A DNA stretch of 64,000 nt from Platynereis dumerilii (taxonomy: Eukaryota; Annelida; Polychaeta; Phyllodocida; Nereididae). The DNA lies in contig JAPTHN010000252.1 in NCBI GenBank assembly GCA_026936325.1, positions 124,001 to 188,000 of the forward strand. The letters are read 5' to 3'. The notes below the pieces were generated by a model. The model had not been told where the DNA came from. It did no database searches and saw only the letters and a program-made list of their open reading frames with translations. Position numbers and translations under genes: made by a program. This document shows, piece by piece, positions 35,005 through 45,727 of the stretch. Position 1 is the first letter of the stretch, and the number at the start of each line of letters is the position of its first letter.

Positions 35005-35520
35005 TCGGGAGTGACAAGTGGCAGCAGAATGCTGACAGTCCCTGGAAAACCGAATTGGTCAACATTAATTTGACCTGTTTTGGACAGATCACGTTGCACA
35101 ACAGCTGTCCATATCACTACGCCAAACAACTTTCACAAAGCATCGTTGCTGGCAAAGATCCAGTACACTGCTTTGAATGAAAATGTTTGGAAATTATGAG
35201 ACAAAAGAAAGTTTCGAAACTTTAGCATAAACTTTTGTCTGTGAAAGAGATGATTTTACTCATCAGAATTTTGATGGTATTCAATCTACTTATGCTATTT
35301 AGTGCATGTTATACTGTGGTAAGAAAAGTGTCAAGAAAGAATGCTGTCTCAATTATTCACATGTCCACATAAAGCCAATGTTTTTGCTTTGTGACACCAA
35401 AAATACTTTTTTGTATATATTGTTACTTTATGGAGATTTATTAACAAGGACAACAATATAATTTACAATTTCATAAAAGCTGTGTAACACTCAACAAAAT
35501 GTCTTGTCTATTGCACAACT
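35005..35520. repeat. dispersed repeat family, copy 2
   Basis: Direct-orientation partner of 2175-2700. It shares AAGTGGCAGCAGAATGCTGA, TGACAGTCCCTGGAAAA, TTACTCATCAGAA and the end AAAATGTCTTGTC. The 140-codon frame running into it from 34758 has no recognisable domain. Confidence 0.75.
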
Positions 35521-36045
35521 AGATATCGATAAAATTATCTGAAATTTGGCACACATCCTCTCATATATGAATCTCACCTGCAAAAATAAGTCAGGTTTGA
35601 TCTGCAAACGTAGGGACACTGGTCCTACCCTAGCTAACCTCTATTGAAGGGAGCCCTTGATTATATGGTCTAAATTAATAATAATTTGAAGTGTGATGTT
35701 TTATGTCTTTGGAAAAGTGTTCTTAATGTTAAGTCCAATTTTTCATTTTTGTGAGACCCCCATGCCCCTTGCCCTGTGCACATTGTGCTCTAAGAATTAT
35801 CCGGCCCTTGTTGCATAGCAAACAGCCGAATAAGTTCTGAGATAGATAACAAGTCTGATATACCCCCACATAAATTTTAATTAACAAATATGCTGTGCAC
35901 AATTGACATGAGAAATTTTAGTTGCACAGCAAATTTTAAATGACATATAATATAACTGATGATAAATTTTAATAATCCAGTTTAGATACTCTCCCACAAT
36001 TGGATGTACTACATTTTCAATTCAAAAAGTTTTATTTCCTCTTAC
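35521..36045. other. intronic or intergenic sequence, no feature
   Basis: AT-rich. If the titin-like gene continues downstream of 36046 this is intron. No exon with good splice sites was seen. Confidence 0.3.
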
Positions 36046-36126
36046 CTGCGTCAGGTCTTGTAAGTTTTTCACTTTCTCCTAGTTTTACGCTGTTTCCAGG
36101 CACAGGTAATGCTGAAACAGATAATG
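36046..36126 (-). CDS. probable exon of the titin-like gene (27 codons)
   Basis: On the minus strand a strong acceptor (a T-rich tract ending TTTTTTCAG) and the donor GCAG|GTAAGAGG bound 81 bp. Only one frame is open, and it includes VSALPVPGNSVKLGESEKLT. It enters and leaves in phase 1, which matches the phase-1 exit of the Ig exon at 39824-39951. It is a symmetric exon of the kind common in giant muscle proteins. The residues are not an Ig or FN3 fold, so this would be a linker. Confidence 0.5.
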
Positions 36127-36935
36127 CTGAAAAAAGAAAAAATGAAGTTTGTCAAGGATTATTCATTCAACAAATAATCAGGACAGACACTGATCAAAAA
36201 TACAACAGTGGCTGAGTCTTAGCCCTGACTCAAAAGTTATATTGTGGCGACCAACCAGCTGTCCAAAATATGACAACCGGAAGTAAAATTCTGTTAAATG
36301 AGCGCCTACAGATGCCGACACATTTCGCACAATTACAGAGCACCTCGAAACATGGGAATTAGTGCAAAATTCATCTAAAATCATTTCTAAGACAAATAAA
36401 ATGGTTTCAGACAGTTACATCAGCAAGAACAGTTCAAAACGAGCCATTTCGCGTTTCAATACCAGTCAGGCTGATGCATTTTACGTCTGAAAAACAACTA
36501 AAATAGGCTAACGGTCGACCAAAATTCACTCAACAAGAAAACAAAACCTTGATGAACTAATTTCTCAACATACTCCAAGCCTATCCTTTTTCAACATCGC
36601 AGAAATAGGCCAAGAAAGACGGGTCTTTATTGCAAATCATTAATTGCTCACCTCGAAATGACACAAGAACTAGGTCACTCAAACCAGACCCGGGCCAAGT
36701 GGGCATGGCTTGCGCCAAAGTTGATAAAAGGGGTCCAGCGCCGTGCTCAAGGTTCATTTCTCTGCTGACCGCCAAGCTGTCAATATGTAAGAATACAGTA
36801 AAACAATCTAGAATCTCTGCTACAGAGCCCAGAAATTATGCAAACAGCCCAAGAAAAGTTGCTGGAATCTGCAGAATGCAAGGGTGACCAATTTCTAATT
36901 TTCAAGAGCTCCACAGTGTGAATTTCCAAGCAAGT
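36127..36935. other. probable intron, no feature
   Basis: No exon or repeat signal stands out. Several short frames are unsupported. Confidence 0.3.
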
Positions 36936-36939
36936 CTTG

Positions 36940-37460
36940 GTCTGCTGTTCCCAGTGCAAAACCGCGTGCTGCCACGCACAACCGCATGCTGCCAAGCACA
37001 ACCGCGTGCTCTCATGCACAAGGCTTGTCCTCAAGATACTTCAATTAAAGACAATAAAGTATAACCCAAAGAGACGACAAGACCACACAGCTCAACCGCG
37101 TGCTCCCACGCACGATCTTGTGCTCCCACGCACAGCCGCATGCTCCCACACACACCCGCGTGCTCCCACGCACAAGCCTCAAGATGCTTCAATTAAAGAA
37201 TTAAAGACAATAAAGTACAGCCCCAAAGAGACAATAAGGCCACACAGCACAACCGTATGCTTCCACGCACAACCGTGTGCTTCAATGCACTACTGCATGT
37301 CTCCACGCACAACCACGTGCTCCCACACAAAACTGCGCGCCATCATGCACAAGACTCAAGAAGCCTCAATACATCAACTGAAAACAATCAATTTGAACGC
37401 GAAGAGACAATAAGACCATACGGAACTCCCACGCACAACTGCGTGTCTCCATGGAGAATG
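36940..37460. repeat. two-level tandem repeat with CGCGTGCTCCCACGCACAAC
   Basis: An approximately 20-bp unit (CCGCGTGCTCCCACGCACAA) is iterated in groups of three to five. Each group is separated by a segment with TCAATTAAAGACAATAAAGT and AAAGAGACAATAAGACC. The group-plus-separator block of about 150-180 bp is itself repeated about three times. GTGC/GCAC words make many small palindromes. The 158-codon frame across it is a repeat artefact. It lies within the presumed intron of the titin-like gene. Confidence 0.85.
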
Positions 37461-38055
37461 TCATCCATGTCTTGGGTCGGAAACAAAAAAAAATGTTAAT
37501 CTTTTCTGCAAATGGCAAACCCATTCCTAATTCACACCCAGAAGCATTTTATTATGTGCATTTGACAAACAGAAAAATAAGGCAATATTCTGCTTAACTC
37601 ACAATAGGCAAAACAAGAATAGCAGCCATTTTGTGGCGGCCATCTTGGCATCCATCTTGCATTCACAAAATGTTCCTGATTCAAATGCTCAAACGAATCC
37701 CTTTACTAAATTTCGTAACTCCTCGGTGAAATACTGAGGGATCTTTTACTTGTCCAGCATAGACACTGACACTGAGTTCACAATAGACACTTTAAAATGC
37801 CAAAAATTCTGAAAGAGGAAAAAGACAATGTCATGTTTGGTATTTTGTTAAATTTCGCTAAATTCTGAATAACCCCAGCACATACAGCACCAAATTACAA
37901 TTAAAATGTATTTCAGAAACGAAGTATATCAAGGTCCCCGGTTGGTTTTTAAGCCTCTACAACCTCCCGAATTGCCTCCACAACATTGTACAGAAAAAAA
38001 ACTTTGACCCATTCTCTCTCTGTTTCACTGGGGGGATGCAAAAGAAACCCCTGTT
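37461..38055. other. repeat fragments, no gene
   Basis: GTGGCGGCCATCTTGGCATCC at 37630 matches the GGCCGCC...ATCTTGGATTTCT repeat family best seen at 54960-55400. GAGGGATCTTTTACTTGTCC at 37735 matches the tail region of the SINE at 38060-38385. Otherwise nothing is seen. Confidence 0.5.
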
Positions 38056-38059
38056 ATAA

Positions 38060-38385
38060 TTAGATGGATAGATAGATAGATAGATATGGGAAGTGCAGTC
38101 CTCTTAGAGCATTTCTTGGTGCTCACGAGTGTTGATTGATGAGATGGGAGAGAGAGAGGGGGAGTCCTCAACATGTTACACATTTACCCCATGTGAGGGA
38201 TCTTTTACTTGCCCAGTATAGACACTGATACAAGGGGCCGCCAATTTAACGTCTCATCCGAACGATATCTGGCTGGATTTTGCTCTGAAAATTTTGGGTT
38301 CCCCACCCGATATTTGAACCCATGCAGGCAAAGACCTTCAGTGGAGCAGGCGGGCACCTAAGCCACTTGGCCACCCAGCTGTAGT
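38060..38385 (-). repeat. tRNA-derived SINE
   Basis: On the minus strand it begins GCTGGGTGGCCAAGTGG, containing a tRNA-like A box (TGGCCAAGTGG). A B-box-like GGTTCAAATAT follows about 50 bp later. The core includes GAGACGTTAAATTGGCGGCC and GATCCCTCACATGGGGTAAA, and it ends in a TATC/TATCC simple repeat. The head resembles a leucine- or serine-type tRNA. Pol III would transcribe it and LINE enzymes would mobilise it. The element is diverged but nearly complete. Confidence 0.75.
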
Positions 38386-38519
38386 AGTTGCCTAAGAAAA
38401 AAAATATGGCCGGAGCCAGGGTTAGTTGAAGTAAACAAAAAGTTGGAAGTTTGTGTCTGTAACACAAAGTTTATAAGACCATCATTGAGTTAAACCCACC
38501 CACTATCACAAGCCAAAAT

Positions 38520-38640
38520 TAAGGTCCTCGAGGCCGGCCTCGGGGTCATATTTTGATGGTCTCGCCATGGCTCGGTCTTGGATGCCAAATCCTTGGCCTT
38601 GCCTCGGTCTCGGATGTCCTGGTCTCGATTACATCACTGT
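38520..38640. repeat. degenerate CTCGG(T/C)CTCGG repeat
   Basis: Words such as CTCGAGGCCGGCCTCGG, GGCTCGGTCTTGG and GCCTCGGTCTCGG iterate imperfectly. This is a decayed simple repeat. Confidence 0.6.
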
Positions 38641-38849
38641 CTAATAGTCCCTGCAGTCAAATTTCTTAACAGAACTTTAACTTCCTTTTTTGGGCATTTT
38701 CCGAAAATTGTTAATTTTACCAACTTTTGAGTACTTAATTGTAAAAAATATATCTCAAAAGCTCAGTCTTCAGACAAATTTTACGAAGTCAAGTACTTAA
38801 ACCAGAACTGCAACTAGATAAAGAGGAACGGATAGATATACAAAAAATT

Positions 38850-39095
38850 CAGAAATAAATAGATATATACAGAAATAGATAGACAGCTAGATAGCTGGAC
38901 TGACAGCTAGACAGACAGCCGGACAGACAAATAGATAGACAGAAAGATAGATAGATAGATAGATTGATTGACAGATTGATTGACAGATTGATTGACAGAT
39001 TTATTGAATGGCTGATGATTGACAGATTAATTCATCGAATGATTCATTGATTGATTCATTAATTGATTCATTGATTGATTCTTTCTTGATGAACA
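38850..39095. repeat. GATA, GACA and GATTGATTGACA microsatellites
   Basis: GATA and CAGACAGCTAGA-type runs pass into GATTGATTGACA copies and then TTGATTCATTGA. Pure simple sequence. Confidence 0.9.
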
Positions 39096-39284
39096 CATTA
39101 TGCGGTTTGGTATGAATATATGTGGGCTTGGTCAATCACTGCTCATGCAAGGTGATTAGTACTTGCACAAAAGGTGTGATGTACAAAATTCCACAGTTTT
39201 AGATTGTTTTGGTTTCCAAAATTAAACAAATAACTGAGAGAAACTTTTTTTATCCACAGCTTCATTTTGTGAACAAAAATGACT

Positions 39285-39480
39285 GGATATTAGCCACAAT
39301 GAGTCAGAGTAGCCTTTTATCAGTGCTCTTCCTAGGACAAAAATTCAACTAGCCACAAAGGCCAATTTTAAGTGAAACGCATACATGTGTGGCTAATTTG
39401 CATGCAAAATATGTAATTTTTATTAGCCACATGGAGGATGCATTAGCCAATGCTAATGTGGCTAATGGCAAGGAAAAGCA
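39285..39480. repeat. cluster of TTAGCCACA words
   Basis: TTAGCCACA or close forms, and the reverse GTGGCTAA, occur about six times in under 200 bp, in both orientations. It resembles the motif-rich ends of the small transposons elsewhere in the window, but terminal repeats are not visible. Confidence 0.5.
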
Positions 39481-39823
39481 CTGCGTTTTATCATATGTCA
39501 CGTAGAGGCCAAATTGCTTGGAGCTTGACTCAAAAAGTCTACTTCAACACAAATTCCTGTAATTATATTCAAATTTTTTGTTACTGTTTTTGTTTTAATT
39601 TTCTGAATTCCGTCCAAGTATATTTGCGTAACTTATTAGTTGGGGACTTATACATTCAAATCACCCCCAGACTCTCACAGGATTTGTATGTGTAATTGTA
39701 TTTATGTATAAATATCCATGCATTTATATATAAATGTATATTTTTTCTGTGAGAACTTGAAACTTGGAACTAGTGACACAGCATGCTTTACATCTTCTAA
39801 CCAATATAATCAAATCAATTTAC

Positions 39824-39951
39824 CTTTGACGGTCAGTTTTGTCGTAGACTCAGCTCCCTCCTGGAATCGGACTGTGTAGGAACTCTCGTCCTTCTCATCC
39901 GCCTCCCCTATCGTCAGAGTGTGCTTGCCATTGTCAGGGGTCATGTCGTAC
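39824..39951 (-). CDS. titin/twitchin-like gene, exon with C-terminal half of an Ig (I-set) domain
   Basis: The exon is 128 bp, bounded by TTTGACCTCCAG| and |GTAAATTG. The peptide reads YDMTPDNGKHTLTIGEADE followed by ESSYTVRFQEG and TTKLTVK. The pattern DxGKHTLTI...D.xxYTV...G...T.LTVK is the E-F-G strand part of muscle I-set Ig domains. Entry is phase 2, fitting the exon at 40378-40493; exit is phase 1, fitting 36046-36126. The product would be a sarcomeric scaffold protein. No frame break is seen in this exon. Confidence 0.8.
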
Positions 39952-40377
39952 CTGGAGGTCAAATGTCACAAAATTAGGTCAAATGTCAAAGTCACAGAAT
40001 CAGGTCAATGTAACAAAGACAAAAGATCACACAAAAAATTAAGAATAGGTTTCATTTTTGCATTAATTATGGTACATTTACTGTTTGTTAATGGCTGGAT
40101 GGATGATTGGGATTTACGTATTGTATCTGTGCACGTTCGCACGATAATTAGGATAGGAGGAGGACACAGCAATGCCAGTGAGGTGAAGGATGATTAGAGT
40201 TGCTGTCCAACAAAGGTCCATGCCACCTATAAGAGCCAGAATCAAACAAGATCTGGTAATATCAGAAGTCAAGTGGTCCAAGTTGAATTGCAATTTGTGT
40301 TGCATAAGAAAACTGAAGTGTTGCAAAATGGGAGATTCTCGCAATACTTTTATGAAGTAGAAAATTTTGCGACATAC

Positions 40378-40493
40378 GTCAGGCCTCTTTTGATGACCGT
40401 GTTTCCCTTCAGCCAATCTGGGCAAAGTCCTTGCTTAGACATGTAGACCGCAAAGGCCGTCTGGATGCTCTCGTTAAGGCAGGTTGACGTCCT
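40378..40493 (-). CDS. titin/twitchin-like gene, exon with N-terminal half of an Ig domain (frame broken)
   Basis: The exon is 116 bp between CCCCTAG| and GAC|GTATGTC. The 3' part reads NESIQTAFAVYMSKQGLCPD then WLKGNTVIKRGLT and leads in phase 2 into the exon at 39824, completing one Ig domain. The 5' part reads DVNLP in the frame expected from the upstream FN3 exon (phase-1 exit at 47910) but meets a stop at once. One small indel near 40475 therefore separates the two frames. The canonical Cys position is occupied by Val or Ala (AFAVYM), also unusual for this fold. Confidence 0.65.
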
Positions 40494-41282
40494 CTAGGGG
40501 AATGAGGAAGATTTCTGTAATCACAAGTAATATAGTATATTATTATCAATCTGAATAGCAGTTAAGTAGGCCATTAATATTGAAATGCCCTGTTGTTGTA
40601 ACATGGTAATGCATGATTAGCGGGCATTAATCATTAACGCCAGCCATTAACACCCGCCTCTGATGGACATGTGCTCCGCCGCTGATAGCCAGCAGAGCTT
40701 CAGTCAGCCGCTGCCTATCTAATCAAATAGCCAGCCAGTCATCTCTAGTTTCATGCAAGTGACAGCAGCCACCGATTTTATGAATTTTCAATTAACAAGA
40801 AACACAAGCACTGAGGCAATCCAGGATTGCAATCAAGACATTACTGATTACCTTGCAAGTGACATCTTGGTGGCTTCACATTTTGAAGTCCGTCAATTGC
40901 AATTCACACCTATTCCAATACCAGTCAGTCATGTCTCCTTTTGAGGAGATAACAACTCAATTCCAATAATTTCAGTTAAGTATTCCAGCCGAGATTCAGA
41001 AGTGAATTTTAAAAAGCAGCTTTGAATTGTTGATTCATTTGGTTAACATCTCACTTCCTAAGTTGTTTTGGATACTGCAATATGTCTGAAAATTGCAAGT
41101 GATTGCTGTGACATCTACTATATGAAAAGCATAAACTAGGTTCAACTGACATCCAAACTGTTTCAAGGGAAACGACTTTGGAAACCTCACAGGGTCCCGG
41201 GGACACACATTTTGGACACCCTAACAGAAATCTTGGTGTGATGTGCCAGAAAATACTAAACTAGTGCAAGTATAAAGAATAA
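40494..41282. other. intron sequence, no feature
   Basis: Contains GCGGGCATTAATCATTAACG-type partial palindromes near 40620. No exon or complete repeat is supported. Confidence 0.3.
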
Positions 41283-41775
41283 TGCTAAGATCTCACGGGA
41301 CATGACAGAGAACTTTTTGTTGCCGGCGGCGCAGAGGCAGACAATTTCTTGGAAGATTTTGAGTTAGGACGGCGGGAAGAGCAATTATGTAATCAATTAA
41401 GGTTAATCGATAACCATGCAACGAAAGGCCCGGCGGGGTTCTTTTTGTTCCCTGCGGGGAACAAAAGTTGTACGCCGTCCCCAAAAGTTCGCCGGGGGGA
41501 AAGGAATTTCCTCCTCCTGCGGGATACTTTTATATCACCCCGAGATATAAAAAGTACCCCTCAGGGAACATATACCCGTCAGGGAAGCTATTTCACCGCG
41601 GCGGACTATTTTTTCACAGCGCCGGGTATTGCTTTTACGACTGCGGGAATGGTTTTGTACTACACCGGGATGTCTGTAGGACCGTGGGCATATCGCCGGG
41701 AGTGACCCGGCGGAGGAGGGCGCAGCGAAAGCCAATAAAAAGGGCCGCAGAGGGCCGCCTTGCTTCACTTGCTGC

Positions 41776-42745
41776 TTGACCTTTGAAGAGGACACTTCTG
41801 GATGCTGGACAGACATGATGGCTGATAAAGATGCTGGGGAAGACCTTGACGTTGCTGTTGTTGCTGCTGTTGCTGGTGCTTATTATCTAAGAAGAAGGAG
41901 GAGGAGGAGGAGGAGGAGGAGGAGGAGGAAGAGATGGTGGATTCGCAATTGGCTGCTGCAGAGGGAACAACATGGCCATTACTACCAACTGATGCCTGAG
42001 TTGGCCAACAATGATGTCTCTGGCTACTACAACTTCTGCAGAATGCCTCCTGAAATTTTTGCTGAAATCCTGGCTGCTGTGGCTCCTGCAATTACAAAAC
42101 AAGACACCAACATGAGAAGGGCTCTGGAACCTGGATTGAAGTTGGCAGTCACCCTACGATACCTGGCGACAGGAGAGAGCTACAAGTCCTTGGGCTACGC
42201 TTTCAGAGTGGCTCCCAACACCATCTGCAATTTTATCCCCAGTGTCTGCATTGCCATCATGCGAGCTTACGAACATCTGCTGACCCTGCCAATGGATCTA
42301 GCATCCTGGAAGGAAGTTGCCAAGGGCTTCGAGAAGAGGTGGAACATGCCCCATTGCATCGGAGCACTGGATGGGAAGCACATTGCCATCAGATGTCCTC
42401 GGAAAGCTGGGCCAATCTACTACAACTACAAGGGCTTCCATTCCATTGTGCTTATGGCTTTGGTGGACAAGTTCCTCTACTGCACTGGATGCCAAGCTTC
42501 TCTCAGTACTATGCTACTACGCTCTATCATCACTTACTGACTCTCCAAGAACTGAAGCTCTCCCTGCTGAACCTACCTGGCACAGTTGGGAATCCTTTTC
42601 CATACTTCATCGTTGGAGATGACCTGACCCCCTGAGAGAGTTGGTAGCAGTTCCAAGACCTTGACATCCCCCCAACAACTAACACAAGCAGAGAGTGGTG
42701 GAGAATGGGTTGTCCTGAAGTGTCCTTCAGGTTCTCCCTACTATG
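41776..42745 (+). pseudogene. Harbinger DDE transposase, copy B
   Basis: The N-terminus is present. Starting at the ATG at 41776 or the later one at 41814, there is an acidic/hydrophobic lead, then a run of about 13 Arg encoded by a GGA repeat (41890-41932), then WWIRNWLLQR, EYF-like YYNFCRMPPEIF and LAVTLRYLATGESYKSLGYA. The first catalytic Asp is in GALDGKHIAIR (about codon 198). The frame fails near 42470. In other frames FIVGDD (near 42615) and RVVEN (near 42697) mark the second and third acidic residues. The C-terminal 100 or so codons seen in copy A are missing. HARBI1-like nuclease by family. Confidence 0.9.
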
Positions 42746-42754
42746 CTGTCTATC

Positions 42755-42838
42755 TATCTCCATAGTCTACTCCTATCTATCTGTCTACTATCTATCTAGC
42801 TATCTATCTGCCTATCTATCTATCTATCTATCTATCTA

Positions 42839-42872
<34 letters not shown>

Positions 42873-42897
42873 CTATCTATCTATCTATCTATATCTA
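42755..42897. repeat. CTAT microsatellite in Harbinger copy B
   Basis: Runs of CTAT with interruptions, at the same place between the two converging genes as the GATA tract in copy A (reverse complement). The tract was probably part of the ancestral element. Confidence 0.9.
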
Positions 42898-43124
42898 ATT
42901 AATTAAAGTGTTGAAAAAACTTTAATTTAGAAAGCAGAAATGCCACCTCTACTGGTGGAGCAGAAAGTGAAAATGGGCCAAAAAAATTGAAGGGAAATAG
43001 CACCTTGCTTTTATGAAGGTGTTTAAAATTTACAAGGGCCAGGACTGGATTTTTTGTGGGGAGTTTGTCAACTTTTTTTTTGGGGCTCTTTTCATTTTTG
43101 CTCTTGTTTGTCAACGCAAGAGTT

Positions 43125-45646
43125 TTAGTCAACATAAGATGTGTACGTGGCCAGCTCTTTTGGGAGGATTTGGTGGCCCTTAAAAGGGCCGTGGTTGTTT
43201 TTTTTTTCTTTTTTCAGACGACTTGAACAGGCATCACTTCCTTGGAGAGGGCAGGTTGACTTGGCTCCACTGGTACGACAATGGAGTTTGATGTTGCTGC
43301 TGGTGGACAAGTGTCGGCTGCTGCTGCTGCTGCTGTAGAGACTGCTGCTGCTGCTGCGGCTGCTGTAGAGACTGCTGCTGTAGTGGTGGCTGCTGCTGCT
43401 GTACAGACTGCTGCTGTAGTGGTTGCTGCTGCTGCTGCTGTAGAGACCGCTGCTGCTGCTGTAGTGGCTGATGCTGCTGTAGAGGCTGCTGCTGCTGCTG
43501 TAGTGGCTGATGCTGTAGTGGCTGCTGCTGCTGGCCAAAAGAGGGTCCGGGAAGCCAAGCTTCTGGGGGCTGTCAAGCATCAGCTGGGTGAAGCTTAAAG
43601 ATGACTGCTGCAGGGCTGGAGTCTGGCTTCAAATTGGCTGCAGGGACTGGAACTGGCTGCTGCTGCTTGGCTGGGACTGCAACTGCTGGCGTGGAGGCTG
43701 GGACTGCATCTGAAGACTTGTCGAAGGCCTTGTTTGCTGGGGCTGCTGCTGAGTTGTTGGAGGCTGCTGCAAGTCCAGGTTGACAAAGGATGGAGCAGGA
43801 CCAGGAGGAGGGATGTATTGCGGCTGCTGCTGCCCTAGGATCATCTCCACATTCTCTTGCTGCATCATCAGGATTTTATCTTGGACGGCCGCCTGTACAA
43901 AGTAGTTGTCCGTCTGGCTCAAGGAGTGCAGGAGGCGAAGTCTCAGGGCACGGTTCATGTTCTTGCCAGATGTGAAGATACTCCTGCACATGTTCTGCAA
44001 CTGGTGTACTTCTGGATCCAGCCTGTCAGCAGTTTGTGGGCACATGTCACAGAATGGTCCTGCCAACTGAGGTGGTGCTGCTTTCCTGGGCCTGTCCGAA
44101 TTGTAGTGACCGGCAATTGAAGTGAGGGCAGAGGCCATCTCCTGGTCTGTGTCCTTCCTCTTCTTGGAGGGCTTTCGTCCTGGGAAGACCTGGGACTGCG
44201 GCTGGGACGGCTGGCGGGACTGCTGGGACATCTCCAGGGACGACTGCTGCTGGCTGGCTGGGAAGCTGTCATCCAGATCGGGCATAGGAGTGCAGTCCAT
44301 GCCGGCATCAGAATCGGACGACAGGCGGTCACTTCCTCCTGGTCCAGTGAAGCTGGAGATTTCCACGGCACCCTTCGGAATGATGAAGGCCCTCAGGAAT
44401 TCGCACTTCGCCAGGATGTTCTTGTCTCACTCAGACATCTTCTTTCTGCCAGACCCAGGCGCTTGAGGTTTGATGATCTTTCCGAAGGTAATCCTGATGT
44501 TGCTCCTCCATTTGTTGACTTTAGCTGCTGTGATTTCTTTCCCCACTAGCAATGTAAGTTCAACTGCTTTCTCTGCATCCAGTCTGTCCTTCTGTGTTGT
44601 CTTAAAGGTGGTGGAGCCCTTGGAGTACAGGTCCTTGTTCTCCCCGGTACCAGTCGATCAGCTCATCCTCCTGCTGTTCTGTGAGGCCCATTAGGTCCAT
44701 GGAGTTTTTCTTTCTGTAGCCCTTCTTCTTCTCCTTGTGGACAAACTGGCCATCGGAGTCCTGGATCAGCTCAACCTCAGATCCAGTGTTGTCAGAATCT
44801 TCCGGCGCCTGGTTCTTCCCCTTGTTGCCCTGGGACTTGGCAGCAGTCTTCTCGGGAGTATCTTCCTCCGTGGTGGCATCGAAGTCGGAGTCCATGGTCT
44901 GCTGGTGGATTGCAGCTTGTAGATTTGGTACGGAGTCATCATCATCATCAGCAGGAGTATCATCATCTGGAGGTGGAGGTGAAGGCTGGACTGCAGTCTT
45001 GGTTCGGGTCTGGGCTGGAGTGACAGGCTTGACTGGAGACTTGACTGGAGACTTGGCTGGAGACTTGGCTGGAGACTTGGCTGGAGACTTGGCTGGAGAC
45101 TTGGCTGGAGACTTGGAGGTGGCTTGACTTGGCTGGAGACTTGGAGGTGGCTTGACGCTTGGCTGAAGGAGACTTGCCAGGAGTGCGAGGCCTTCCCCTT
45201 GGAGCAGTCTTGGTGGGAGACTTGAAGACAGCAGCATCAGCCGACTGGGTGCGCTTGGTTGGAGACTTGACAGAAGCAGCAGCATCAGCAGGCCTGCCAC
45301 GCTTGGTTGGAGACTTGACAGCAGCAGCAAGCTTGGCCAGGACTTGATCTTCATCTTCATCATCATCTTCATCCTGCTCATCAGCTTGTTGTTGCACTTT
45401 GGATGGTGGGGCGCCCTCGAAGATGGTCTCACTGGTCACTGTTGATGTAGCAGTGGTCACTGCCACGATGCTGCCCGGCAAGGTGAACATGCTTGGAGAG
45501 AATGTAACAGCTGCGAAGTCATCCCCTAGGAATGGAGCTGGTGAACCAACTGGAGTTGAAGATGGAGTGGTCAGTGGAGTGCAGGCTTGAGTGTTGCCCT
45601 TGGTTGGTGCCCTCAAGGTCTTCTTCCCTCTTCCTTTGGGTCCCAT
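43125..45646 (-). pseudogene. Harbinger accessory protein gene, copy B (AT-hook, H1-like, MADF-like, Q-rich)
   Basis: The ATG at 45646 starts MGPKGRGKKTLRAPTKG. An acidic run lies at residues 90-101. KSPTKRGRP (about 111-119) and PRGRPRTP (about 149-156) are AT-hook cores. KSPAKSPAKSPAK repeats (near 45130-45020) resemble histone H1 tails. A second acidic stretch and KEKKKGYRKKN follow. The MADF/Myb-like domain reads LTEQQEDELIDWYRGNKD-type, then VNKWRSNIRITFGK (44690-44480). After it come KPSKKRKDTDQE, a helix region ALRLRLLHSL (BESS-like, uncertain) and a Gln-rich tail. Frame changes near 45115, 44635 and 43600 and a stop near 44425 disable it. It would be a nuclear partner that binds the element's DNA. 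Confidence 0.85.
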
Positions 45647-45727
45647 CTTGAAGCAGGATCAATCAGAAATGTAGCAGGATCAATCAGCAATGAAGCAGCG
45701 ATTCAGCAATGAAGCAGCAATTCAGTA

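Noticed and set aside
36937-37499. 158-codon frame with His/Thr/Ala-rich repeats
   Set aside because: It follows the tandem repeat of GTGCTCCCACGCAC units and has no start or splice context beyond it.
38300-38385. Possible functional tRNA gene on the minus strand
   Set aside because: A- and B-box-like words are present, but the B box is weak, a full cloverleaf is not evident, and a SINE body follows.
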